Assembly (NCBI GenBank): GCA_022036555.1 | Contig: CM039126.1 | Coordinates: forward strand, 744,001-808,000 | Origin: Microstegium vimineum | Lineage: Eukaryota; Streptophyta; Magnoliopsida; Poales; Poaceae | Reading direction: 5' to 3' | DNA: 64,000 bases | In this document: positions 33,801 through 45,312 of the stretch, one piece after another | Numbering within the stretch: the stretch's first letter is position 1 | How the letters are laid out: the number at the start of each line of letters is the position of its first letter | Translations under genes and position numbers: made by a program | Notes under the pieces: model-generated | What the model saw: the letters and a program-made list of their open reading frames with translations, nothing else | Told to the model about the DNA's origin: nothing | The model's database searches: none

Positions 33801-33929
33801 GGGTTCGGAGGACGACCCCAGGTGTTGCCCCCGTTTTGTGGGTGTCTTGTACCTGCTCTGTAGGGTCAGACTCTGGGCTTGTTCCGTGTGAACGGACCCT
33901 TGTGTTTGGTCCTTGCTTGGAGATGCCAT
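30830..33929 (-). pseudogene. CACTA second gene: plant transposase domain plus Ulp1-protease-like C-terminus (broken)
   Basis: On the minus strand the first exon (33929-33560) starts MASPSKDQTQ and is acidic. The next block (33518 to about 32850) has NKFPDDVYAIL, a second helical region with ILDVTNKNW, then ELNNKFAKKGLDP and EFVSLSEANSALAKKNKYHD. That is the Ptta/En-Spm Transposase_24 type seen in the DNA-binding protein of CACTA elements. A stop separates AISFRN from HELNNKF. A proline-rich linker (32200-31700) precedes a region ending KSIVAPYNFG, then DHWICVVIYSKK and, after a frameshift, LDSANYPPSSYA. The His-Trp and Asp-Ser pairs fit a C48 (Ulp1/SUMO-protease) catalytic region. In intact elements these domains bind subterminal repeats and possibly process ubiquitin-like tags. 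Introns cannot be assigned with confidence. Confidence 0.75.
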
Positions 33930-34529
33930 CGTCGAAATCTATGTACAAGAATTTGGGTAGTTAAAATAATATTTGGGCATTTATTATAATCAAGGCATAT
34001 ATACATATACATGTACATATATATTGGATACATTTATTATAATCGAGGCATATACGTATACATTGACGGCATTTATTATAATCGAGGCATATATTATTTT
34101 TCTATTACAAATACATACAAGTTAATACATACTTATAAACATTCAAATACATATATTAATACATACCTAATAATCAAAGCATTTATAATCAAATATCTTT
34201 TATAGTCAAAGCATTTATACTCAAATATCTTTTATAGTCAAAGCATTTATAATTAAAGCATTAATAACACTGGAGGCATTTATTATAATCAACGCATATA
34301 GATATACATATACATATATATTGGAGGGATTTATAATCAAATCATTTACATATACATATACAAATATATATATAAATGAATTAAAATAATACATACACAA
34401 TAGGAAATTTCATTTACGTATATATTAGAGAGATATATATTATAAGAATTTATATAAGCATTTCTATAAGCATACATTTAGAATCAAAGCATTTGCATTT
34501 ATAATGAAAGAAAATAAAAAAAATTGTTA

Positions 34530-35062
34530 AGACCAAATTTTGGGCCGGCCCACTGGCTTACAGGCCGGCCCAGGCCGTGCGTGCCCGCCGAGCCCCGCGG
34601 CAGCCAGACGCCGCCCGCGAGCCCCCCCCGGCGCCGCAGCCGTGCCCCGCCGAGCCCCGGCGCCGCCGCTGCGACGAGCCCCACCCAGCCGAGCCCTGCC
34701 CACCAGCCGCCACCACCCACCGCCGCGCCATGCGCGCCACCACCCACCGCCGCGCCCGCACGTCGTCCACACACGTCGCGCCATGCCACCACCCGCCACC
34801 ACCACACACCACAGCTCCACCGTCGCGCCATGCCACCACCGCCGCGCCCGCCACGCCACCACCGCCGCTGCCAAGAAACGCCACCGCCGCCGCCACGCGC
34901 ACCGCTACGCCGAGCACACCGCCGCGCAATAGAGAGCAAAAGATGGCCGGAGATGCTTACCCGGTCACAAAGATGGTCGGTGCAGCGGCGGTTAGGGCGT
35001 CGGAGGAGAAATCCGGCAGCCTAACGGCGTCGTTTCAAATGAACTCGCACCTTCGGACTTAG
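34530..35062. other. GC-rich block between the two CACTA genes
   Basis: About 500 bases of CCACC/CGCC-rich sequence, open in most frames with Pro/Arg/Ala low-complexity text. On the minus strand the segment is placed like the promoter and leader of the second CACTA gene. None of its open frames looks like a protein. Confidence 0.5.
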
Positions 35063-35139
35063 AAATTTTTCGGACGAGTGCGCGGTAATATATATGAAGT
35101 CGATTTCGGCTTGTAGAAACAATTTTCCAGAAATAATTC

Positions 35140-35512
35140 TATTTTTTAAAAAAAATCATATCTTGAGATATATTGTTCCAAAAATTATGAATTAAATTTT
35201 GTAGTGTTTGTCTTGACAAGATATACATATTAAAAATACTAAATGACATATTTGAGATACTTTTATATGTATCTATATTTATAGTGACTCATACATAAGC
35301 TTCAAAAAATCATATCTTGAGAAATAATGTTCCAAAAATTGTGAATTAAATTTTGTAGTGTTTGTAGTTTATGGTTAAGTTTTTAGGGGTTAAGGGTTTA
35401 GGGTTTAGGGTTAAGGTTTAAGGGTTTAGGGTTTAGGGTTTAGGATATACATGTTTTAAATATGGAATGACATGTTTGAGATACTTTTACATGTACCTAT
35501 ATTTATAATGAC
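35140..35512. repeat. Duplicated AT-rich block containing a telomere-like (TTTAGGG)n tract
   Basis: Two copies, about 35140-35295 and 35305-35512, share AAAATCATATCTTGAGA, TTCCAAAAATT, GAATTAAATTTTGTAGTGTT and TTTGAGATACTTTTA. The second copy carries an insert at about 35377-35443 built of degenerate TTTAGGG and TTAAGGG units. The plant telomere repeat is TTTAGGG, so this is an interstitial telomere-like sequence inside the CACTA element. Confidence 0.85.
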
Positions 35513-35695
35513 CCTAATTTAATCTATTTCTAATATCTCGATTAATACATAGGGTTCATCATCTCGGGATTATAGAAATAGAGTGCAATTATGTGAAATA
35601 AGCATAGGGTCTCACACGTAGAAACAAAAAATAGGGTCTCCACATGTACAAACATAAATGGATTACATGGAAAATAACAATAACAATCTAGGCAG

Positions 35696-38600
35696 CTAAA
35701 CTATTCTTCCTTGTCCATCGTGGCGCACCCAAGGTAGCGATTTTTGTGGGATGCTTCCCTCAACACTCCTTATTTTTAGTGGATGGTCATCTATAAAGAG
35801 ACACATGTTGCTGAACTCATTAAATTCATCTAGGTCAGATACACCATCAACCCCTATAGCTTGTTGCTTTCCAGGAATAACCACATGCTTCGGCTTGTCG
35901 GTACTTTTCTTCTCATTAGGACAAAGGATCTGTTCAACATAGAAGACCTGTGCAGCACGGTTAGCCATTATCCACGGATCATCTTTGTAGCCTACCTTAC
36001 TTAGATCAAGAACTCTGACCCCATAGTTGTCCACTAGGACATGTTTATCTTCAATCCATTGACATCGAAACATAGGGACCTGAAATGTAGCATAGTCTAG
36101 CTCCCATATGGCATCAACGAAGCCAAAGAACATATTTTCATCCCCAGTTTCAGAGTCTAAGGCATCACATCGAACTCCACTGTTTTGTGCAATGCTCTTT
36201 TGGTACTTGGACTTGGTACAGAATGTGAAGCCACTAATGTCATAGCTTTGCCATGTTGTGACCTGGCGTGATGGTCCAGAAGCCAACGCCTTGATGGTGC
36301 GTTCCTCAATTGTTTCCCCCTCTGGAATGTCAAGCTCCTTTATCCATGAGGTGAACTTATTCTTGTGTTCCTTCATTAACCATTCATCTGTGCCCATGAT
36401 TTTGTTTGTGAAGCTCATCAATATGTTGCTCGATGAAAGGCTCCATTATTAAGAGTTGATGAAGGATGCTGTGATGTGCCTCAAGGACTAAATTGTAATC
36501 TTGTGGGACTAATGTTTTCTTTCCCATCCTCCCTCTTCCATTCAGCCTATCATCATGTCTTGACGGAGGCAAACCTATTGCATCCTGGTCTTTTAGGACG
36601 CTGTTGCAGAATGGACCACCAGACTCAATTGCCTCTTCGGTTAAGTACCCCTATACCATGGATGCCTCAGGACGAGCACGAGTTGATACGTAGCCATTAA
36701 GTGTTGACATGAAACACTCATACGTCCACATCTCATGCAAATACATGGGACCCAGTGCCTCTATCTGTGGAACCAAGTGCACCACCAGGTGAACCATAAT
36801 ATCGAAGAATGCTGGAGGAAAACACATCTCAAACTGTGAAACTGTCTCCGCTGCAAATTCCTTAAGAGATGTCAACTCATCACGGTCGATCACCTTCTGT
36901 GAGATCCTGTTGAAGAAGTAGCACAACCGTGTGACTGCAACCTTTATCCACACTGGATTTATAGCCCTGATGTCAATAGGGAGGAAAGTAGTCAGCATGG
37001 TATGACAATCATGTGAGTTATAGTTGGTGAGTGTAAAGTCTTTCATTGACACAATACTTCGTATGTTAGAGCAGAATCCAGATGGGACCTTCAGATTCTT
37101 CAACCACACACATCGAATGTTTCTCAACATTGGTGAGGTTGTAGCTTGCTGCGGGGAGATGGTACTTCCCATTTTCTTGAAGAACAGGGTGAAGTTCTTT
37201 TTTTATGTCTAACTGTACCATGTCCAGACGTGACTTTAGTCCTTCCTTTGTCTTGCCTTTTATGTCTAGCAAGGTTCCAATTAGGCTTTCAAACACGTTC
37301 TTCTGAACGTGCATACCATCGATCGCATGGTGTACGTCTAACTCAGGCCAGTATGACAAATACTCGAAGAAAATAGATTTCTTCTTGAACGTAGCCCCTG
37401 GAGTTGGTTTGACATTCTTTCTTGGTTTTCCGTCTGTTGTCTTCTTCCCGAAAATAAATTTAAGGTTCCTGACTAGGTTGAAAACTCTTTTGCCTTTACT
37501 GTTGTCTAGTGGGGCAGTAGACTGGAGTTCAACGTTATTATCGAACTGCTTATCGATCTTCTTCTAGCGGTACCTGTGTCCTTTCGATAAGAAGCGTCTG
37601 TGCCTCATGTACACTATCTTCTTAGATGCAGTAAGGGACACGTGAGTGGTTTCATCTATGCATACCACATAACCAACCTTTTCCTTGAACTGCCCTGATA
37701 ATGTGAAGAGAGCAGGGTAATCGTTGATGGTAACAAAGATAATTGCTCTCAACGTGAATGATTCTTGGCGGTACTCGTCCCACATTTTAACACCTGTTTC
37801 CCACAATATCTTCATGTCTTCCATTAAGGGCTCCAAGAAAACATCCATGTCAACTCCAGGCTGTGTAGGTCCAGAGATAAGGATGGTTAGCATGAGATAC
37901 TTTCGCTTTTGCATCAACCATGGCGGAAGGTTGTAGATGGTGAGGATCACCGGTCATGTGTTGTACGTGCTGCTCCTCTCAGCAAATGGATTCATTCCGT
38001 CAGTACTTAGTGCAAACCTAACATTTCTTTGTTCCTTTGCAAAGTCTTCGTGGTTGTTATTGAAATCTATCCACTGCTTGCCATCGGCTGGGTGCTGAAG
38101 CTTCCCATTGTCTTTGATGTGCTCATTAGAAGCATGCCAGCTCATAAGTTTGGAATCCTCTGGGTTAGCAAACAAACACCTCAATCGATCGACCACAGGT
38201 AGGTACCATATCACCAAAGTAGGAATCTTTTTCAGCGCATAATAGTCTACTTCTTCTTTTTCTTTGATCGTGGGTTTTAAACTCTGTTGGGTCTTCTTTC
38301 GCTTATTTCCTTTACACGCTACCGATGCAGCACAATGTTCATCTTTGTAGTCTTTATTCGTTTTATACCTACTTGCATTACACTTTGGACAACTCTCCAT
38401 GTCCTTATATTCGTCACCTCGATATATGATACAGTGATTTCTACAAGCATGGATCTTCTCAACACCCATCGTGAGTGGACTGATTAGCTTCTTTGCATAG
38501 TACGTGTTAGCAGGCACTTTGTTTTCCTTAGGAAGCATGTCTGTGATAATACTCAAGAATGCATCAAAGCCAGCATCACAAATACCAAACTTAGCTTTAC

Positions 38601-39186
38601 ATAACAACAACTTTAGCACCGAACGCAAGGTCGTGAACTCTTTGGTGCAACCCTTAGACTCATCGTACAAAGGCTCTTTTGCTGCCTTCATCAGAGCCTC
38701 CATACCTTTCTTGAAGAATATTGATGGATCTTCTGCATTACGACGCAACATTGTCTCCAACAATTCTGCATCTTCCGCAGCCATATTATTTTGCATCAAA
38801 TCAGTTCCGACACCTTCAATTCCTCCAGCGAAACCATGATCAGGACCATCGGTGATAGGTTGTTGTGTCTCGTGTACTAACTGAAACCCACCGTCAACAA
38901 ACATATCTGGACCATCGACGTCGATATTTGCACGGCTAATAGTTGTATAAGGCACAGAGCTCTCCTCTTCATGCTTTGTCCAAATCAAGTAATCCTTCAT
39001 AAATCCTCGGCGGACAAGATGAGAAAGGATTTGTTGATGGTCATCAAATACTCTCACATTCCTGCAGTCCATGCATGGACAATGTATGTGCGTCTTATTT
39101 GTTCTCCAAGCATGGTTCTTAGCGGCATCAATAAACTTATGAACCTCGGGTATGTATGATTCATCTAGCCTTGATAAATTATACAT
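35696..39186 (-). pseudogene. CACTA TNP2-like transposase (Transposase-associated, Transposase_21, DUF4218, DUF4216), several stops
   Basis: On the minus strand the N-terminus MYNLSRLDESYIPEVHKF and HCPCMDCRN form the transposase-associated domain. It is followed by the Transposase_21 core (CRNHCIIYRGDEY, SCPKCNASRYK, LSTDGMNPFAERSSTYNT, YNLPPW), then DUF4218 (DRDELTSLKEFAAETVSQ, GPMYLHEMWTYECFM) and DUF4216 (SGVRCDALDSE, VDNYGVRVLDLSKVGY). The family cuts and joins CACTA ends in the nucleus. At least three in-frame stops break it: TGA at 37954-37956, TAG at 37564-37566 and TAG at 36651-36653. There is also a frameshift in a GT run near 37100. The first break lies in the middle of the catalytic region. 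No functional enzyme can be made. Confidence 0.9.
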
Positions 39187-40889
39187 CTAGAATGACCTCT
39201 CCATCGATCAATACCTGATTTTCAAAAGGGAGAGACGACAAATATTATGTAACCATCTTAATCAACCTAACTTGAAAAAAATAAAGAAAATAAATGAAGA
39301 TCAAAACCTCCCCTTAGAGTTTATTAGCCACTAAGTATCATTTATCAACATTAACACAACATTGATCAATAAAAAAAAGTAAATATATCTAGCATAAACT
39401 AACCTTTTTTAACAACCTCCTTCTAAGAAACGAAGATCAAAACATCTCCCCTTGTATTTTGATAAATGTCTCATTGTCTCTATAAATGAAGATCAAAACC
39501 TCCCCCTTAGAGTTTATTAGCTAGGGTTTAGATCCAGCCACTAAGTATCACAATTAAATTAATGAAACATAAGTGCATAAAGTGGATAAAATAAATTGAG
39601 AAATAAAAAAGCATAATAAAAAACCTAAGTAGAATAATAAAAAAACTAACAAAAAAACTACACTTCCCTCTATATATAAATTTTATTTAACACAACATTG
39701 ATTCATGAAAACAAGTAAATATATCTAGCATAAACTAAATTAAAAAGCAAATATGAAAATAGAGAGAGAGGAGAGATGTTATATAATCAATTTAATCAAC
39801 CTCACATGAATAAAACAAAAATAATAGCCTATGTATTCTTCTCTCTCACTCATGGTGAAACCCTAGATCCAAAATATAGCTCCAATTGAGTAAAAATGAG
39901 CTAAATGAGACAATAAACTAATTTTTTTAACCAATCTCCTTTCAAGAAATGAAGATCAAAACCTCCCCTTGTATTAGCTCCTCCGCCACCATTGCCGGCC
40001 AACAGCAGCTCAACTATCGCCGCAACAAACCAAACAAGAATCGCTCTCCCTCTCTCTGCTGGCATATATGGTACGATCTCTATTCTTCCAACATCGCTTC
40101 ATTCTTAAGCTGTCTTCTATTGTATATATATGGATTTCTAACTTGCATGTATTTGATTCATTTCCTGCTTTCTTGTTCCTGCTCGGTCGGTCGCTAGTAG
40201 TAGTAGCTGCTCGGATATTCTTTCAAGCATGTACGTGCAATGAATCATTTTATCTGTTTCTTCTTCTTCTTTTTCATTTCAGGAAAGCAGAACCATGGTA
40301 GTGTATATAAAATGAAACCACAGTACTGTGTCAGTTGGATGATTCTTTTTTATATATTATCAGAAGATGGCATTCAGTTTGTTCTACAGATCATATACTA
40401 GATAAATAAATAAGAGAAAAATAAATAAGAGAAAAAAAAGACATTTCTAGATGGACTACACGTCTACACTCTACACCACCTCACCTATGCGTACGTGGCA
40501 CTTGAAGAAGCCTCTAGCGTAATACAGACTACAGACACCACGCATCGTCGGCGTCAATCTCTTTCTTTCAGTTTTTTTATTTATTTATGAAACGAAAACT
40601 AAAACAAAATTTGAGCCTGTCAGCTCCTGAATCCTCATACTAGAAAGATTGGACGATTGTTCTTGTTTGCTTCCAATCAAATCAAACAAAGCTAAGCTGC
40701 TTATAATAATTCTTGGTTACTTCCAATGTGCACCTTTGTCTGAATGTCTTCCTCTGTTTATTTTATTTATTGCTCACTCACATATTCTGGAACAGGTTTA
40801 ATTTTCGCATTCACATCGATTTCAGCAATTGAGCTTCTTTTCTACTCACCCACCCATATTGTTGTTCATCATCCACACGCTGCCCTAGG
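39187..40889. other. CACTA 5' flank with internal repeats, then UMP-CMP kinase promoter
   Basis: From 39190 to about 39990, short direct repeats recur (GATCAAAACCTCCCCTT, AGTTTATTAGC, AAATATATCTAGCATAAACTAA), as in the subterminal part of a CACTA element. From about 40000 to 40889 the sequence is host-like. It is AT-rich, has no gene and should contain the promoter and a spliced leader of the UMP-CMP kinase gene. Confidence 0.55.
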
Positions 40890-42628
40890 ATGGCAGATGC
40901 GATCAAGGTATGTAATCCATCATCAACTACTAACTCTGACGACCCGGTGCTCTGACGACAATACCCTCCATGTACTTGTGAATGCTGCCCCATCGTCATA
41001 CCACTCATTGCTAATGCTATCTAGTTTCTTATGTCTTCACAACACAAACATCATCTTGATTCAGAACTTGCTAATGGGTTGTTAGATGCAGAATCAAGCT
41101 GGATCATTTCCTCCTGGGCAAAAGATAACAGTTGTGTTTGTACTAGGTATGCCTGTCTTCTATCATCTGTGCAAACACTGAACAAATGTATATGTCATTT
41201 GTACCACAGGCAGGCATGATCTGAACTTTTTTTGCGCAGGCGGCCCAGGCAGTGGCAAGGGCACTCAGTGTTCCAACATTGTCAAGCAGTTTGGCTTCAC
41301 CCATCTGAGCGCTGGTGATCTTCTGCGTGAAGAAGCTAAATCTGATACTGAACAAGGGTAACATACCAACCTTTCTTCTGTCCTATAAACCAGCTTTCTC
41401 TGCACATAGAGTATATATGTTGTGGGGGCACAATTCAGACATGTCCAATTGTTTTTTCTTCTTCTTCTCTCAGTATTATGGTAAAGAATCTGATGCATGA
41501 AGGAAAACTTGTGCCGTCCGACCTCATCGTCAATCTTCTGCTCAAGGCCATGCTTCAGAGTGGAAACGACAAGTTCCTTGTCGATGGATTTCCTCGAAAT
41601 GAAGAGAACCGACAAGCGTATGACAGTGTTGTAAGCCTTTTTTTTCTCTGATGTCTGACTCTGAACTACCTATCGGCATATATTTATTTTGATTCTAATA
41701 AAAGGAGCAAATGCGCATCATCCATATGTATGGTTTCATCATGGTAGAAATAGTGCTATCATTTTTTCATGTCTTGTTGTTACCAGATTAGCATTGAGCC
41801 TGAGTTCGTTCTATTTATCGACTGCCCAAAGGAAGAGTTGGAGAGGCGCATTCTACACCGGAATCAGGTTTCATTCGCTCTTGTCATTTTTTTTATGAAA
41901 GCTCTTGTAATTTCTCAGCACAAGCTTGTAACTTTTGTCACATTTGCTTAATTCATTGCTTTGTTTTTTATGGGTTGTCTACAAACAGGGAAGAGATGAC
42001 GACAACGTCGACACTATTAGAAAGCGGTTCCAAGTTTTCCATGAGTCAACTCTACCTGTTGTTCAGTACTATGAGAAAAGGGTGAAGCTTCGAAAGGTCT
42101 CTGGTTTTTACATGAAACGTGGAATGTGCTAAAACTTGCAATTTTGTAGAGTAAATATGAGCTGTAACTAACCTAATCTCACTGATTCCATGCATGTTTC
42201 ACATACCCCTTGTACTCTATGCAGGTTGATGGCGCCAAATCCCCTGATGCAGTTTTTGAAGATGTGAAGGCTATATTCTCTCAACTGAACACTACTCAGG
42301 TGCACTCACATTCATGTTCTCTCTTCCAATTGCTTAGTTCAGGAAATATGGCATGGCTAAATAAGGTAATAGTGTGAGTGTCTTACCCTGTATTTTTCGT
42401 TTCACTAGGAAAACCAAGGTAACAGTGTGAGCAGCAGAGTGCAGAGCAATCCACTGAAGCGTTTCCTCGACCTGCTCTGTGGTAAGTTTCGAGATCAATG
42501 CATGAGACCACTATCACTACATCAATTACAGATGGTGGACCTCGACGCAAACTAAGCTCATGATTTATGTCTTCTGGTTGACTGATTATATATCAGGCTG
42601 CTTTGGGACGCAGGAGGCGAGAAGCTAG
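40890..42628 (+). CDS. UMK3: UMP-CMP kinase, complete nine-exon gene
   Basis: The exons are 40890-40907, 41086-41146, 41240-41357, 41474-41630, 41787-41867, 41989-42096, 42225-42299, 42409-42481 and 42597-42628. All are GT-AG and in phase: 723 bases, 240 residues. The P-loop is GGPGSGKGTQ (residues 27-36, Lys33). It is followed by HLSAGDLLREE, the nucleoside-monophosphate-binding DGFPRNEENR, CPKEELERR, and the lid NQGRDDDNVDTIRKR with its arginines. The enzyme phosphorylates UMP and CMP with ATP in the cytosol, feeding RNA, DNA and nucleotide-sugar synthesis. The core length is normal, but the C-terminus has an extra tail of about 30 residues, polar then Cys-rich (LLCGCFGTQ), beyond the usual end. 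The very short first exon (MADAIK) was chosen because it splices in frame; an in-frame ATG at 41086 is an alternative start. A symbol by number is tentative. Confidence 0.93.
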
Positions 42629-43044
42629 CTGATGAGATGGTAGGTCTGAATTCTTGTGTGCTAGTGGTGTGTGTATGTACATCCTTGTTCTTCAGTCATC
42701 AAGGCTGAAGCAACAACATACGTCCAAAAAGGATTCAGCAAACACTTGCTGTGTGTGGTGTGGTTGAAGTGTGTGTGTGTGCATATCTGACTGTCCGTGG
42801 TGTGTAGATTCAGCCTGTCGAGTTTGTTGTGATCCACCCCTTGCCAATTGGCCGTGTGTGCGTAGAAACTAGTCGAAAAGAAACAGAGAATGGCCATGTC
42901 CAGGTGCACCTTCAACACAGCTTGTATTTGTAATTTTAAGTGCAGGAAATGGATGTGAATGTGATGTGTGCAGATCATTCAGTTTGCTGCATCTGAGCTG
43001 ATGCTTGGATCGTTCATGGCTAATGGCTTTGTGCTTCTCATTTA
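42629..43044. other. UMP-CMP kinase 3' untranslated region and spacer
   Basis: No coding sequence recognised. A GTGTGTGTG stretch at about 42770-42781 is the only simple repeat. The 3' untranslated region presumably occupies the first 300-400 bases. Confidence 0.5.
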
Positions 43045-43314
43045 CTCCTAGTGTTCAAAACTATCGGTCACTTTAGTTTTGTTCAATTCAACTTTCTCAC
43101 ATTTTTAGTAGCTTTTTTTTGAATATTTTAATATCCACAATACCAAATACCAATACACTATATGAAGACATTTTTTATTTTATCACAAAATTAATAAAAC
43201 TAATTTGATGCCATAGATGTCTGGTGCAATCTTATAGTGTCCTAGTTAAAAGTTAGAAAAGTTTAACTTAGAACAAAGCTAATTAAATGGACCTATAGTT
43301 TTGAATGGATGAAG
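43045..43314. mobile_element. Stowaway MITE with TA target duplication
   Basis: 270 bp. It starts CTCCTAGTGTTCAAAACTAT and ends with the inverted copy ATAGTTTTGAATGGATGAAG, flanked on both sides by TA (43043-43044 and 43315-43316). The interior is AT-rich and non-coding, with TTTAACTTAGAACAAAG-type text. TA duplication and CTCC-type ends define the Stowaway (Tc1/mariner) group. Confidence 0.88.
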
Positions 43315-43503
43315 TAGCAAACATTATTTTTAATCCAACATTTGATCGACACCAAGTTTATTACATGTTTCACATTAATTAATTAGCAAGTAATGAATTA
43401 ATACGTACAGTAGTTACGTACTACTACTAGTGTTCAAATAAATCTCCACTCTCGCCAACTGATCCGTGCTACTACTATACAATCTACAATGGCAACTTGA
43501 TCG

Positions 43504-44244
43504 ATGGCCATGGCGTTCCTCACCACCGCGCTGTTCGTGGTGCTCCTCAGCTTCTGCACGGCGGCGGCGGCACCCTGACTCACCACCTCCGCCACCACCG
43601 CCGCCGCTGTCTGCCATGACCATGACGAACAACAGCAGCAACAACAACAACAACAATAACGGCACGAGCACAACGACGGCGGCGACGACCTGGTGGCGAC
43701 GGCGTGCGAGAAGGCGAAGGGTCACGAGGCGCACCACTACCGGGGGCTAGGTCTAACAGCGCTCACCAAGGAGTACTGCACGACGACGCTCCGGTCAGAC
43801 ACCCGGAGCTCAGCGGCGAACGACACGCGGGAGCTGGCGCTGGTGGCCATGGACCTCGTGAGCACGGCCGCCGCGAGCGCGGGCGCCAAGGCGCGCAGCG
43901 CGCTCCGGTCTTCGTCGTCCGGCGGCGGGAGCAAGGACAGGGACACGGAGTACTCGCTCCGGTACTGCGTGCTGGACTACGGCACGGTGGCGCTCGTCCT
44001 CCCGGCGTGCCGCGCCGTCGTCGAGGAGTATAGTCCTCGTGACTTCCAGGCGCCGTTTGATTACCTCGAGTGCGCTGGTCGGGTGATGGACGCCGCCGGG
44101 GATTGCTGGCAGCGCGTGGTGTATGAGGATGATGGCGCGTTGAAGCGGGCGCTCTGGAAGGATGCCGTCGGCGTCGCCAACCTCGCTAACCTCGCCCAGG
44201 CATTGGTCGAGCAGATGGTCGACTTCCCGGAGGATCAGCAGTAG
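43504..44244 (+). pseudogene. Invertase/pectin methylesterase inhibitor (PMEI), interrupted by two stops
   Basis: The ATG at 43504 begins a good signal peptide (MAMAFLTTALFVVLLSFCTA). The same frame then meets TGA at 43576-43578 and TAA at 43657-43659, inside a low-complexity CCG/CAA stretch. From about 43684 the frame is open for 187 codons and encodes a PMEI domain. It has VATACEKA, a first Cys pair (TAC, EYC), then SLRYCVLDYGTVAL and LECAGRVMDAAGDCW. These proteins fold as a four-helix bundle with disulfides and inhibit cell-wall invertase or pectin methylesterase in the apoplast. No GT-AG intron fits the gap between leader and domain. Either this is a pseudogene, or the low-complexity stretch contains two compensating indels or consensus errors. 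The domain itself shows no damage. Confidence 0.75.
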
Positions 44245-45312
44245 GAGTAATAATGGCTCATCAGTTATCGTGTTAATGTATAAGAAAATTGTTATCAGCT
44301 TGTCTCACATCAACTTGAGTTTTGGTATGAAATTGCTTTGGTCAGATCGAGTGTATGCAAATCAAATCAAATGAATATAGTGGTGATCAGAGGTACACTA
44401 CTCTGTTCCATTTGCATGATTTTGGTTGAGGGGAGAAGGAGAAGCAGACCCACCAGGGCCGTGATGTGGCCCAGCTGCTGAGCCCACGTATCAATTAGAC
44501 CCGTGAACCAACCAACAAAGCAGATTGGGCTGATTCACTGGCCGAGAAAGTTGAAACCACGTCCTCATCACATCAAGCCGGTACGTGAAGACAACAAAGG
44601 AAACAAGACATTGTCACACTAGTTCGCTTTATTGTCACACTTGCTTCTGAGGGGTGTGAACGCAAGTCAAGTATGAGAAGATGCCTTATTATTGCGCTTA
44701 TTGTGGCTTGATGGGCCATATACATCTGGAAGATGGAGCTCGGGAGGGGTAGCAGCGTAGAAGCCAAAGGAAGCTCGAGGGACAGCAGTGTAGAAGGGAG
44801 AGAACCTCGAGGGGCCGCGGCGGCGGCGTTGAAGAGGCAATTTTTTTTTCTTGGTCGGAGGCGTTGGCAGTCCTTCTACGAACAGTGTGGAATCGGGGAG
44901 GAATGGGTGCTGCGGTGTTGTTTTGATATAAATTTAAGGTTTGTTTGGTTTAAGGTCTGAGAACTTGCCTGGTCCTGGCCCATGAAGAGATCCTAGGCGT
45001 TCATTTTCGTATGCTGTGGACAGGATTGTTGCCTATCTGTTTAGCTGCCTAACATGCAGCATCAAAACAAACCCTTAAAGCGTGAATATGGGCCAGCACA
45101 ACGCGATACTTGAGCATCTATACCTATCAAGGGTGTGATGTTAATACCGACTGATAGTTGGATGGTGGATGAAAATAAGTACCCACCCAATATATATATA
45201 GATGCTAAAAGCATAATTACCGATCGAAAGTATGTGCCCATTCTTCAGCGACCAACGATGCATTGCTAATTATCCACTATAGGCGACCGATGGCTATTTT
45301 TGGATGTGTGGT
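44245..45312. other. Spacer between the PMEI relic and the gypsy nest
   Basis: No gene recognised. It includes a GC-rich bit at about 44735-44830 and AT-rich sequence without features until the LTR at 45313. The five bases before the LTR are GTGGT, the candidate target duplication. Confidence 0.5.

Larger units (their letters stand above)
29781..39990 (-). mobile_element. CACTA (En/Spm) transposon with two decayed genes
   Basis: The left terminus is CACTAGTACAAAAACAG at 29781-29797. It is followed by subterminal modules in both orientations (CGGTTCTC, GAGAACTGCCTGTAGAAA). On the minus strand come a TNP2-type transposase (39186-35696) and a second gene with a plant-transposase domain (33929-30830), the normal two-gene order of CACTA elements. 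The right terminus is not certain. A TAGTG followed by TAT at 40299-40306 would match the TAT before 29781 as a 3-bp duplication, but its inner bases do not match the left terminal repeat. I therefore place the end conservatively near 39990. The element has lost coding capacity. Confidence 0.8.

Noticed and set aside
34524..35062. Arg/Pro/Ala-rich open frames of 115-166 codons on both strands
   Set aside because: Five overlapping frames are open at once, which is the effect of CCACC/CGCC composition, with no conserved motif.
44733..44960. 75-codon frame at 44.7 kb as a small gene
   Set aside because: No conserved motif, no signal peptide and no promoter evidence; the N-terminal part is Ser/Gly/Arg low complexity.
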